Below, piece after piece: positions 15,957 through 24,537 of a DNA stretch of 42,993 nucleotides. The translations under genes were made by a program, and so were the position numbers. Every line of letters begins with the position of its first letter. Within the stretch, counting starts at the first letter, position 1. A model generated the notes under the pieces. It searched no databases. It was not told the origin of the DNA and was given only the letters and a program-made list of their open reading frames with translations. The stretch is from an uncultured bacterium (GTDB taxonomy: Bacteria > Vulcanimicrobiota > Xenobia > Xenobiales > Xenobiaceae). The stretch covers positions 1 to 42,993 of the forward strand of contig CAKTUZ010000024.1 in NCBI GenBank assembly GCA_934621605.1, given 5' to 3'.

Positions 15957-17471
15957 GTGTCTATAGTTTTTTGGGGGCTCTGCCCGCATCCTCCGCTTTT
16001 AATTCCCGGTATCGCTGACTCCGCCAAGGAAAAAGTTGCAATTACAGCATCTTCGTTCAGGCAATGGGCTCTTAAGCTTAAAGAACAGGAGCCTGATCGT
16101 TTAGTTATTATGTCTCCTCATGCTCCGGCAGCTTCAGCAGCGGTGCCGCTTTTTTCAGTATCTTCTTTAAGTGGTTCTATGCAAAGATTCAGTTGTCCGG
16201 AAGTCTCCTGCCATGTCGATTGTGATACTGTTTTTGCGGAGCATCTGTCTGCTCTGTGTCGAGAAGAAGATTTTCCTCTTTTAACAATTGATGATGATTT
16301 CATAAAGAAACATAGCTTAGATATCAGTCTTGATCATGGCATTTTAATTCCGTTGTACTTTCTGAAGGAAGTTGGTCTCGATGTACCGATAGTTTTGCTC
16401 GGTTACGGTCCTGGTCATACCGAGTTATATCTCCAATTGGGTAAGCTTATAAGAAAGGCAGCTGGGGACGACGATAAAAAGACAGCTGTTATTGCTTCCG
16501 GAGATCTTTCACATCGACTTTTAGAATCTGGTCCCTATGGTTTTAGTCCCTATGGTCTTAAGTTTGATGAAACTATAAACCGTATTTTAGACAGTGCCGA
16601 AGCCGACTCTTTACTCAATTTTAGTCATGAAGAAGTTAATGAAGCTGCCCAATGTGGCCTTTATTCTATCGCTATGCTTTTAGGTAGTCTTGACAAAGAT
16701 GAGGTTTGTACCGGACATCTTTCTTATGAAGCTCCTTATGGAGTTGGATATTCTGTTGTTTATTATTTACCTAAGGGCGCAGATTGTGCAGTAGTTAAGG
16801 GCGTAACGGATGCTCTTAAAGCTAATGAGAAAAAGACTATGGGAAAAAATGGTGACGCTGCTAAAATCGCTTCTCCGTTGAGTTTTATGGGACGCAAACA
16901 AGTCGGTTCTGCTAAGGTTGAATTTTCGCATTCAACAAATAATGATAAAAATACCAAGAATGTGGAGCCGCGTTTGGAATTGGCTCGCCGCAGTGTAGAA
17001 AATTACGTGCTCTATGGTAAGCGTTTATCTTTAGAAAAAGATGAATATCCTACTTTACAAAGTCCAGCTGCTGTTTTTGTGACTTTAAAAAAACAAGGCC
17101 AACTTAGAGGTTGTATAGGAAGTTTAGTGCCTATAGAAACCAGTCAGGCTAAAGAAATCGTGCGTAATGCTATTTTGGCTTGCAGTCAAGATCCGCGTTT
17201 TTCGGCTGTCTCTGCTGAAGAATTGCCTCAGTTGCAATATCAAGTTTATGTATTGGGAGAACCTATAAAAATCAAAGGACCTCAAGAACTGGATCCTAAG
17301 CGTTATGGTGTTATAGTACGTAAAGATGGGCGTAGCGGAGTTTTGCTTCCCAATTTAGAAGGCATAGACAGTATTGATATGCAATTGAGTATTGCTTGCC
17401 AAAAGGGTGGTATACTTCCTGAGGAGAAGCCGGAGCTTTATCGTTTTACGGCTACAACCTATGGTGAGTAG
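15957..17471 (+). CDS. LigB-like dioxygenase domain fused to AMMECR1 domain (AmmeMemoRadiSam system protein A type)
   Basis: The N-terminal domain (about 1-275) resembles class III extradiol dioxygenases/Memo proteins: GLCPHPPLLIPGI with a putative metal histidine (His11), MSPHAP, LDHGILIPLYFL and ASGDLSHRL. The C-terminal domain (about 325-504) is AMMECR1: RSVENYVLYGKRL, FVTLKKQGQLRGCIGSL, AILACSQDPRFSAV and GRSGVLLPNLEGI. This two-domain layout is known in the AmmeMemoRadiSam group, which normally includes a radical SAM enzyme encoded nearby; none is in this window. The biochemical role of the group is not settled. The start is GTG at 15957, with AAAGGAG upstream, four bases after truB. A linker (about 276-324) rich in Lys/Asn separates the domains. 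Confidence 0.9.
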   Translation: MSIVFWGLCPHPPLLIPGIADSAKEKVAITASSFRQWALKLKEQEPDRLVIMSPHAPAASAAVPLFSVSSLSGSMQRFSCPEVSCHVDCDTVFAEHLSALCREEDFPLLTIDDDFIKKHSLDISLDHGILIPLYFLKEVGLDVPIVLLGYGPGHTELYLQLGKLIRKAAGDDDKKTAVIASGDLSHRLLESGPYGFSPYGLKFDETINRILDSAEADSLLNFSHEEVNEAAQCGLYSIAMLLGSLDKDEVCTGHLSYEAPYGVGYSVVYYLPKGADCAVVKGVTDALKANEKKTMGKNGDAAKIASPLSFMGRKQVGSAKVEFSHSTNNDKNTKNVEPRLELARRSVENYVLYGKRLSLEKDEYPTLQSPAAVFVTLKKQGQLRGCIGSLVPIETSQAKEIVRNAILACSQDPRFSAVSAEELPQLQYQVYVLGEPIKIKGPQELDPKRYGVIVRKDGRSGVLLPNLEGIDSIDMQLSIACQKGGILPEEKPELYRFTATTYGE

Positions 17472-17525
17472 GAACTTTCTGACGGCTGCATATTGACTTC
17501 ACTTATTCTGCAGAAAAAAAAGTAA

Positions 17526-18557
17526 ATGTCCAAACAAGCTAATAAAAACTCTAAGGCGGCTTTAGAAGCTGGAGCAGAGTGTAAAACTGAAGAACAAAGT
17601 TCCGAAGGTACTGATTCAAAGTCAGATTCCGGACAATCGTTCGATAAGAGTATAACTAAAGCAACCGGTGTACAGGCTGCTGCAAAAGAAACTGAGCCTA
17701 CACCTGCTTATTTGGTTGCTCCTTTAGATTGGCAAGGTGACAAGGAATATTCGGTTAAAGTAGGCCTAGAGGGAGCCTTAGGCGAATCTTTGCTGGGATG
17801 GAAGCCGACTCAACATTCTGCAGGTGGCAATAAAACTTGGCAAATTCCTGTGGCTGTAGCTTGCATTGTTTTGGGCGTTATGGTAGGGCTTCAGTATAGA
17901 GCTCACTCAGCCAGTACTCCGATTCAAGTAGACGATCGTCGTAAAATGTTGGAGTTGGTACGAACTTTAGAAGCTGAGCGCAACAGAATGTCGGCTGAGA
18001 TTGGTGATTTGCGCTCTCGCATCTCTGATATGGAGATGGCTTCCAACAAAAGTGGCGTGGTCGGCAAGCAAATACAGGAGCAGCTCAATAATTCCCGTAT
18101 AGAGGCCGGCCTTACCGGCATGAAGGGGCCTGGTATTGTAGTTGTGCTTAGTGACTCGCCTCGTACTCCGCCCATCAATACTGATCCTTATTTTTATATT
18201 GTTCATGATGTCGATCTTACTGCTTTAGTTAATGAACTTTGGTCGGCTGGCGCCGAAGCAGTATCTATTAACGAGCAGCGTATCGTGACTCGCTCTTCCA
18301 TACGTTGTGTTGGGCCTACTGTTCTGGTGAACGGTGTGCGTATTGCCGCTCCTTACACTGTTAAAGGGATTGGCCCTGGCGATTTGGAGACGGCTTTGCG
18401 TATGCCAGGTGGTTTTCTGGATAGTATGGCTGCTTTAATAGGCAATGGTGGGCAAGTTACCATTAACCGAGTCGATGAAGTTACCATTATGCCTTATGAA
18501 GGCAGCATCGCTTTCCGCTACAGTCAATCTTTTGACAAAGATCAAGATAAGGAATGA
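17526..18557 (+). CDS. DUF881 family membrane protein (YlxW-like)
   Basis: The 343-residue protein has a long polar cytoplasmic N terminus (1-105), one membrane segment (about 107-123, IPVAVACIVLGVMVGLQ), a coiled coil (about 137-175) and a C-terminal DUF881 domain (about 190-335) with GLTGMKGPGIVVVLSD, VHDVDLTALVNELWSAGAEAVSIN, INEQRIV, CVGPTVLVNG and PYTVKGIG. In Firmicutes and Actinobacteria such genes lie near cell division genes and beside DUF1290, exactly as here (6 bp before it). The molecular role is unknown; it may act at the division site. The extended Ser/Glu/Lys-rich N terminus is longer than in Bacillus YlxW. Confidence 0.9.
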   Translation: MSKQANKNSKAALEAGAECKTEEQSSEGTDSKSDSGQSFDKSITKATGVQAAAKETEPTPAYLVAPLDWQGDKEYSVKVGLEGALGESLLGWKPTQHSAGGNKTWQIPVAVACIVLGVMVGLQYRAHSASTPIQVDDRRKMLELVRTLEAERNRMSAEIGDLRSRISDMEMASNKSGVVGKQIQEQLNNSRIEAGLTGMKGPGIVVVLSDSPRTPPINTDPYFYIVHDVDLTALVNELWSAGAEAVSINEQRIVTRSSIRCVGPTVLVNGVRIAAPYTVKGIGPGDLETALRMPGGFLDSMAALIGNGGQVTINRVDEVTIMPYEGSIAFRYSQSFDKDQDKE

Positions 18558-18563
18558 TTTCTT

Positions 18564-18938
18564 ATGCCCCTGGTTCTTTTAGGGTTATTGGTAGGTTTGC
18601 TTATAGGTTGGGTACTGCCATTTCAAATTCCGGTTAGTGCTGCTAAATATGTTTCTGTAGCTTTTTTAGCAGGTTTAGATTCTACAGTTGGAGGTACTCG
18701 ATCTGGTTTAGAAAACAAATTTAATTTTAGTGTTTTTGTAAGCGGTTTTATCGCCAATTTACTTTTGGCAGCCGGCCTTACTTGGGTTGGAGACGCTTTG
18801 GGTGTAGAAATATATCAAGCGGCCATAGTTACTTTTGGTATGCGTATTTTTGTTAATTTAGGTTATATACGTCGCGACCTACTTAAACAAAAATCTGAGC
18901 CTTCTGTTATAGAAAGTGTGATTTCTCCTATAAAATAA
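18564..18938 (+). CDS. sbp: Small basic protein family (DUF1290)
   Basis: The 124-residue membrane protein has hydrophobic segments at about 1-20, 26-42, 55-75 and 85-95, with the family signatures PFQIPVSAAKYVSVAFLAGLDS and GGTRSGLENKFN, and GMRIFVNLGYIRRDLL near the end. DUF1290 proteins, such as Sbp in Bacillus, accompany DUF881 genes near ftsQ/divIB in monoderm bacteria. It starts 6 bp after the DUF881 stop, so they are surely cotranscribed. The role is unknown beyond the link with division. Confidence 0.92.
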   Translation: MPLVLLGLLVGLLIGWVLPFQIPVSAAKYVSVAFLAGLDSTVGGTRSGLENKFNFSVFVSGFIANLLLAAGLTWVGDALGVEIYQAAIVTFGMRIFVNLGYIRRDLLKQKSEPSVIESVISPIK

Positions 18939-19022
18939 GTTTTGTTGATCATATTGTCTTAGGTTGGCAATATTAAAAAAATATAGCTGTTATTTTGGCA
19001 GATAGAGAGTGGGTAAAAAAAC

Positions 19023-20225
19023 ATGACCGATTTGAGTTGTAAAGCAGGTTCCGCTTTTTCCGCTGTGGAGCCGAATAATTCGGCCTGTAAAAAAGTCAGC
19101 GCTGCAGAAGCGGCCTATTGTGATTTGGCTTCCGAACATCTCTACATTTTGGCCGTAAATCCAGGTTCTATTTCTACTAAAATTAGCGTTTTCTATGGCA
19201 GTAAACTTGTTCTGAATAAGGAGCTGTTGCATAGTGTTGAAGATTTGGCTCCTTATGATGGTTTGCCCGCTTCTGCTCAGTTGGATATGCGTATTCGTTG
19301 CGTCACTGAAGCTTTGCGAGAAGGTGGTTTCGACGCAGCTTTACTTGATAGTGTTTCTTGCCGAGGTGGTTTACTTAGCCCCATTCCGCATGGAACTTAT
19401 GCTGTAACTGATGAAATGCTGGCTGAATTGAAAGAAGCCAAGTGGGGCGATCATCCTTGCAATTTGGGCCCTATGATTGGTCGCTTTTTTGCCGAAAAAT
19501 TAAATATCCCGGCTTATGTGGTAGATCCAGGCGTTGTGGATGAACTGCCTCCGCGAGCTTATATTACCGGACTTAAAGAGATACGTCGTCGTTGCATAAG
19601 CCATGCTCTCAACGCTTTTGCGCAAACTCGTCGCTATGCCGCCGAAATAGGCACAACTTATGAAGAACTTAATTTGATTGTCGCTCACTTGGGAGGGGGA
19701 ATTTCCATAGGAGCTCATAAACACGGCCGTTATATAGACGTTAATAATGCTTTAGACGGTGAAGGCCCATTTTCTCCTGAACGTAGTGGTTCTTTGCCGG
19801 TGGGGCCGCTTATCGATCTTTGTTTTAGCGGCAAATATACTCGCGAAGAACTGCGCCGTCTCAATAGAGGTAAAGGCGGGATGTTAAATTTGGTAGGCAC
19901 AGCTAATATGAAAGAGATAGAGGCTCGCTGTCTGGCAGGTGATCAAGAATTTATAGATGTTTTTGAAGCTATGGCCTATGCCGTATCGAAAAATATAACC
20001 GCTATGTGGCCTGCATTTGATGGTGAGATAGTAGATGCTGTTATTTTAACTGGCGGAGCCTCTCGTTCTCAAATGCTTGTAGATAAAATTAAAAAATATA
20101 TTTCGGCTACAAATGTAACTGTTATAGTTTATCCGGGAGAACTGGAAATGGTAGCCTTAGCCAGCGGAGCTGCGCGTGTTTTGACTGGCCAGGAAAAATT
20201 AAAAACTTATCCTCTTGAAGCTTAA
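19023..20225 (+). CDS. buk: Butyrate kinase
   Basis: This acetokinase/ASKHA-family enzyme converts butyryl phosphate and ADP to butyrate and ATP. Signatures include LAVNPGSISTKISVF (after an N-terminal extension of about 35 residues), SCRGGLLSPIPHGTYAV, HPCNLGPMIG, LIVAHLGGGISIGAHKHGR, DGEGPFSPERSGSLP and LTGGASRSQMLVDKI. The 400-residue length exceeds the common 355-360 because of the N-terminal extension, which is rich in Cys/Ala/Ser. It precedes ptb by 65 bp; in Clostridium the order is ptb-buk. Related branched-chain acyl kinases have the same motifs, so substrate choice (butyrate or isobutyrate) is not certain. Confidence 0.94.
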   Translation: MTDLSCKAGSAFSAVEPNNSACKKVSAAEAAYCDLASEHLYILAVNPGSISTKISVFYGSKLVLNKELLHSVEDLAPYDGLPASAQLDMRIRCVTEALREGGFDAALLDSVSCRGGLLSPIPHGTYAVTDEMLAELKEAKWGDHPCNLGPMIGRFFAEKLNIPAYVVDPGVVDELPPRAYITGLKEIRRRCISHALNAFAQTRRYAAEIGTTYEELNLIVAHLGGGISIGAHKHGRYIDVNNALDGEGPFSPERSGSLPVGPLIDLCFSGKYTREELRRLNRGKGGMLNLVGTANMKEIEARCLAGDQEFIDVFEAMAYAVSKNITAMWPAFDGEIVDAVILTGGASRSQMLVDKIKKYISATNVTVIVYPGELEMVALASGAARVLTGQEKLKTYPLEA

Positions 20226-20290
20226 AAGAGGCTTCTGTGTGCATTTTTCTTAGTCTTTAGGTTTAGGGCAAATGGCTTGGAGGTAAAAAA

Positions 20291-21214
20291 GTGGAACAGA
20301 TTCGCAACTTAAATCAACTTGTGGAAAGTTTGCAAGGACAAGTTCTCAGACGCTTGGTAATTGCCGCGGGCAATGATCGTTGTACTATTAGAGCAGCTGC
20401 TGAAGCAGCTGATAAGGGAATAGCCGAGGTTATACTGGTTGGACATGCTCAGCAAATAAAAGAGATGTGCTTGGAGTATTCTATAAACTCTGGTTTGTTC
20501 AATATTGTAGATGAAGCCAGTACTTTTGGCGCCGGTATTATTGCTCGCGATATGGTTTTTGAAGGTAGGGCCGACGTTTTAATGAAGGGACTGATCAATA
20601 CAGATCAGTATATGCACTTAATTTTGGATAAAGAGCGCGGTCTTTTACCTAAAGGAGCTGTGCTTACCCATATTACATGTTTAGAAATTCCCGAATATGT
20701 GCGTTTGCACAATAAGTTGCTTTTTGCCGGAGATGCGGCTATTATCCCGGCTCCTGATTTGAGCACTAAGGCCAAAATGATCAATTACGCTGTGGAAATA
20801 GCTCATTCATTTGGCGTAGAAACTCCTAAAGTAGCAGTAATAGCTCCTACAGAAAAGGTGTTACCCAAAATTACTTCGTGTGTAGAAGCTGCCGCTTTAG
20901 CTAAAATGGGAGATCGTGGCCAGTTTGGCACTTGCCTGGTTGATGGTCCCTTAGCTTTAGATGTAGCCATTTCGCCCAAAAGTTGCCAAGTAAAGAATTT
21001 ACATACAACTACTGAAGGAACTGCCGACATTCTTATTTTCCATTGCTTAGAAGCTGGCAACACGTTTTATAAGGCGTGCACTACTTTTGCTCAAGCCAAA
21101 GCAGCCGGAATAGTAGCTGGAGCTGGTGCTCCTTGTGTTTTAACCAGCCGAGCTGACTCAGAGGAGTCCAAATTCTATTCTATTGCCCTAGGCTGCAGGA
21201 TGGTCAAGGCTTAG
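20291..21214 (+). CDS. ptb: Phosphate butyryltransferase
   Basis: This enzyme forms butyryl phosphate from butyryl-CoA, feeding the butyrate kinase encoded just upstream. Family features are VIAAGNDRCTIRAAAEA near the N terminus, EGRADVLMKGLINTDQYMHLILDKERGLLPKGAVLTHI (split here as a description of the block around 95-130), AVIAPTEKVLPKITSCVEAA and the C-terminal GAGAPCVLTSRADSEESKFYSIALG. The length of 307 residues is typical. The start is GTG at 20291, with GGAGG about ten bases upstream. It runs convergently into the zinc-ribbon gene at 21225 with only 10 bp between stops and no visible terminator. Confidence 0.94.
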   Translation: MEQIRNLNQLVESLQGQVLRRLVIAAGNDRCTIRAAAEAADKGIAEVILVGHAQQIKEMCLEYSINSGLFNIVDEASTFGAGIIARDMVFEGRADVLMKGLINTDQYMHLILDKERGLLPKGAVLTHITCLEIPEYVRLHNKLLFAGDAAIIPAPDLSTKAKMINYAVEIAHSFGVETPKVAVIAPTEKVLPKITSCVEAAALAKMGDRGQFGTCLVDGPLALDVAISPKSCQVKNLHTTTEGTADILIFHCLEAGNTFYKACTTFAQAKAAGIVAGAGAPCVLTSRADSEESKFYSIALGCRMVKA

Positions 21215-21224
21215 TTGTGTGAAA

Positions 21225-22841
21225 TTAGCTACCGGCCATTTCTTGCACTTCTACAAAATGTGTATAAGCTTGTAAAAGAATATGTGAGGCTATATCCAGG
21301 TGGGAATTGGCGCCGGTGTCGGCCCACCATTGCATTTCATCAACACCTTGTCTAAATTCTTCCACACCTTGTCGTAAACTGTGAAGAGCTCTGTCAATAT
21401 TAGGATCGTCACTGGAATGTGGTAATTTGCTTAAGCTGGCTGAGGCAGAGCGAAGTAATTGTTTGCCCCAGGCCAAAATGTTGACAAATTCTGCTTTGGC
21501 AATGCGTCCGAATTTGGCTGCATCACAAGCTTCAATGAGCCTGGAGAGATGATCGGAGGTGTCGGTTTCTTCCGTATCGCCTTGATTTGGGTAGTTGGTG
21601 ACGGTGGCAGCTCCCTCTTGTGGATCTTGATAACCGGCTGGAAGTACCAGGCGAGCGCCACAATGGTCACAGACTTTGGAATAAGCCTTGTTTTCGAAGC
21701 CACAGCGCAGGCAACTGATGCTGCTGGCTTCCTCTTCAAATTTGGTAAAAATAGTCCAGGCCTGACAAATGAGATCAGCACCGTCCTCCAGGTATTGAAT
21801 AGCCTTATGCAACAGGGGACGTCTGCTTATACCTAAACGCAGCAAAGGCAGAGCACGATTCAAACGATCAAAGCCGTCACGGGCGATAGGAACTTGTTCG
21901 GCTAAGCGGGGGGAGCTCTCTAAAGCCTGGTTAGCGCATTGTTCAAAGCGGAAGTAACTTTCCGCTAATTGCGGCTCGAACCAAGATTGGGCACGTTCCA
22001 ATATATTGGGATCTAAGCCGGAAAGCACGGCTCGGGCGGCATGAATAACCCAGTTGACTTGAGGAGAAGGCGTAGGTTTATCAGCCAAAGCTTCGCCGGT
22101 GCTTTCTTGCATAAGTTCAACCAACAGTAGGCAACCTTCGCTGAACTTAACAAAGCCGGCATCTAAAGCGTTAAGGTTGTATTGCAAAAAGTAGGTATCC
22201 ATGCTTTGAATACCGGCCATAATTTGGCGAATAGCACTAGTACCGCGATTGCGTCTAGCCAAGTCGTTATCTTTTTCAAATACATCTAAGCTGTTGGCGA
22301 AGTGATCCCAAAGGCGATCAAAAATTTCACTGAGTCTATCGTCATCCATAGCTCCTTGCTTGGTCGCTTGAATGACTTTTTCCATTAAATTGATAGCTGG
22401 ATGAGGATTGTCTCCCTGACAAAGGTAATTCCATTCGTAGGCCAGTAAACTGTTATGCAGCTCGGCATAGCCTTCAAAAATTTGTTCAGGAGCTGATTCT
22501 AAAGGATAGCTATCTGGAGAAGCAAACCAAGAGCGCACTCCGGCTATAACATTAGTATATTGATTAAACGAGGCAATTACGTCTCTGACCGACTGAACCA
22601 AAGCAAGAATGGAACTCTGGGCTACTGTTTCGGTTTGTTTTTGAAAATTTTCTTTGGAAGCAAGTAACTCTTTTATATATGCTTCCAAAACTATGCCTAA
22701 AGCGCGTGGATCAGTACGTCCTTTAGTTACCTTTACGCAAAGCAAAATCAGACGATTGGTTGTTTCCGAAGGCGTAACTAGATCTTGTGGCAGTAAAGTC
22801 TCCAAGGGTGTTCCTTCTAAAGTTGTGCCGTAACCAATCAT
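21225..22841 (-). CDS. Unknown helical protein with a CxxC-CxxC zinc ribbon
   Basis: I do not recognise this 538-residue protein. It is predicted soluble and mostly alpha-helical, with no signal peptide or membrane segment. The one clear motif is a four-cysteine zinc ribbon, CLRC (377-380) and CDHC (391-394), with GFENKAYSKV between. It is flanked by a helical N-terminal part (about 70-370) and a helical C-terminal part (about 430-538), which may be tandem related domains: both contain DEFRQGVDEMQ- or LEDGADLI-like helices. It lies 54 bp after the 141-residue gene on the same strand, so the two probably share a transcript. No function can be assigned. Confidence 0.75.
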   Translation of the reverse strand: MIGYGTTLEGTPLETLLPQDLVTPSETTNRLILLCVKVTKGRTDPRALGIVLEAYIKELLASKENFQKQTETVAQSSILALVQSVRDVIASFNQYTNVIAGVRSWFASPDSYPLESAPEQIFEGYAELHNSLLAYEWNYLCQGDNPHPAINLMEKVIQATKQGAMDDDRLSEIFDRLWDHFANSLDVFEKDNDLARRNRGTSAIRQIMAGIQSMDTYFLQYNLNALDAGFVKFSEGCLLLVELMQESTGEALADKPTPSPQVNWVIHAARAVLSGLDPNILERAQSWFEPQLAESYFRFEQCANQALESSPRLAEQVPIARDGFDRLNRALPLLRLGISRRPLLHKAIQYLEDGADLICQAWTIFTKFEEEASSISCLRCGFENKAYSKVCDHCGARLVLPAGYQDPQEGAATVTNYPNQGDTEETDTSDHLSRLIEACDAAKFGRIAKAEFVNILAWGKQLLRSASASLSKLPHSSDDPNIDRALHSLRQGVEEFRQGVDEMQWWADTGANSHLDIASHILLQAYTHFVEVQEMAGS

Positions 22842-22895
22842 ATTTATACTTCCATTCCAAGCGTTTGACGAAGAGAAAAAGACTAGAAAATATCT

Positions 22896-23321
22896 TTATT
22901 GCATAAGTTGTTGTAAATCTTCGGAAGCCATGCCGGGAACAGGTACTCCCAAAGAAGATACTCTGCCATTCATTTCTTTTTGACTCTTTTGGAAGCTTTG
23001 TTGCATAGCGTGCATTTCTTCATTCTGAGGAGTTGAAGAAGCAGTAACTTCTTGCATCCATTCTTCTTGGGGAGCATCATTATCCATAACCATGATGCCG
23101 TTTATAGATTCACTCAAAGCCACGCTAACGGGCATAGAAGAACTTACGCTAACAGAGGAACCTTTACTTATGTTGCTTTTTTTAATAAGCTTCTGGGTAA
23201 TTCCGCTCATAATCCCCAATACCGAAGCTTTGCTGATGGCCTCATTCGCAGTCGGAGCTGCCATCGCTGTTGAGCCGGTGAGGGCATTTAGTGAAGCTGT
23301 ATTCATTTGCACAGGCTGCAT
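22896..23321 (-). CDS. Unknown small protein upstream of the zinc-ribbon gene
   Basis: The 141-residue protein has a Met-, Ser- and Ala-rich composition, starting MQPVQMNTASLNALTG, with a short central basic helix (ITQKLIKKS) and an acidic, Gln/Met-rich C-terminal half (QQSFQKSQKEMNGRV). There is no signal peptide, membrane segment or known motif. The good frame length, the minus-strand position upstream of the 538-residue gene and the in-frame stop at the end support it as a real gene. Composition suggests a partly disordered protein. Confidence 0.55.
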   Translation of the reverse strand: MQPVQMNTASLNALTGSTAMAAPTANEAISKASVLGIMSGITQKLIKKSNISKGSSVSVSSSMPVSVALSESINGIMVMDNDAPQEEWMQEVTASSTPQNEEMHAMQQSFQKSQKEMNGRVSSLGVPVPGMASEDLQQLMQ

Positions 23322-23537
23322 AAACTAAAAAACTCCTAATGCACTTTTAACTATTTTACATAAATAACACTTGCTAGTAAAATTTCGTAGAATGGCTGTA
23401 AGAACCTGCTAAATACAGCTATTTTTATGGTTTGGTCGGTTTTCACTCTATTTTTGATTTTAGCAGGGCAGGGCTTTAGCCTAGTTTGATAAAAATGTTC
23501 GCCGAGTTTTGGGCAGGAGTAAACAAAAAATAAAATT

Positions 23538-24512
23538 ATGCAGAAATTGATAATTGTTACTGGAGCATTAGGATTTATTGGCGCCAATTTAGCTGAAGTT
23601 TTAAATAAAAAAGGGTATAACAATCTTCTTTTGGTCGATCATTTGAATACTACGGATAAATGGCGTAATTTTGGCCATTTAGATTTTGTCGATTATCTGG
23701 ATCGGGATGCTTTTATAAAATTAGTCGAGTCTGAGACACTGACTTCCCAAGTGGAAGCTGTCTTTCATTTGGGGGCTTGTAGTAGTACCACTGAAACCGA
23801 TTCCAACTTCTTAATGGAAAATAATTATCGCTATACTAAAAAGCTCGCTAAGTGGACAGCAAATCGCAAAATTCCCATGATTTTGGCTTCTTCTGCCGCT
23901 ACCTATGGCAATGGCAAGCTGGGATATAGTGATGATCCGGCTATGATCCATAAATATATGCCTTTAAATATGTACGGTATGTCCAAGCATCTTTTTGATA
24001 AATGGGCTCTGAGCAATGGCTTGTATGAAGAAAATTTAGTCGGCTTAAAGTTTTTTAATGTTTATGGCCCTCATGAAGATCATAAAGGTAGCATGCGCTC
24101 AGTAGTTTATAAAGCTTTTTATCAAATTTTAGAGCGCGGCTATGTGGAATTATTCAAATCTTATCACTCTGATTATAAAGATGGCCAGCAACTTCGCGAC
24201 TTTGTCTATGTTGATGATGCTGTCAAGGTAATGCTCCATTTCTTTGAACACCGGGACAAACACGGTTTATTTAATTGCGGTAGCGGTATTGCTCGCTCTT
24301 GGAATGATTTGGCTAAAGCTGTATTTGCATCTATGAGTAAACCGGTAGATATCCGCTATGTGGAAATGCCCGATTATTTGCAAGGTAAATATCAGTACTA
24401 TACTTGTGCCGATACTAAACGCTTACATGAAGTTGGATATACTGAGCCTTTCGCTTCTTTGGAGGACGGAGTAAAAGATTATGTACAGAATTATTTAGCT
24501 TTGCAAGTTTAA
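23538..24512 (+). CDS. hldD: ADP-L-glycero-D-manno-heptose 6-epimerase
   Basis: This NAD(P)-dependent short-chain dehydrogenase-fold epimerase makes the heptose donor for the LPS inner core. The nucleotide-binding motif is GALGFIG (9-15). The active-site region is SSAATYG with YGMSKH (the Tyr-x-x-x-Lys pair). Specific family features are DHLNTTDKWRNFGHLDFVDY, HLGACSSTTETDS, FFNVYGPHEDHKGSM and RDFVYVDDAVKVMLHF. Its 324 residues match the family. With lptD on the opposite strand only 25 bp away, it indicates a lipopolysaccharide-bearing outer membrane. Confidence 0.94.
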   Translation: MQKLIIVTGALGFIGANLAEVLNKKGYNNLLLVDHLNTTDKWRNFGHLDFVDYLDRDAFIKLVESETLTSQVEAVFHLGACSSTTETDSNFLMENNYRYTKKLAKWTANRKIPMILASSAATYGNGKLGYSDDPAMIHKYMPLNMYGMSKHLFDKWALSNGLYEENLVGLKFFNVYGPHEDHKGSMRSVVYKAFYQILERGYVELFKSYHSDYKDGQQLRDFVYVDDAVKVMLHFFEHRDKHGLFNCGSGIARSWNDLAKAVFASMSKPVDIRYVEMPDYLQGKYQYYTCADTKRLHEVGYTEPFASLEDGVKDYVQNYLALQV

Positions 24513-24537
24513 TTTTTTTAGCTTCATCTACAACTTT

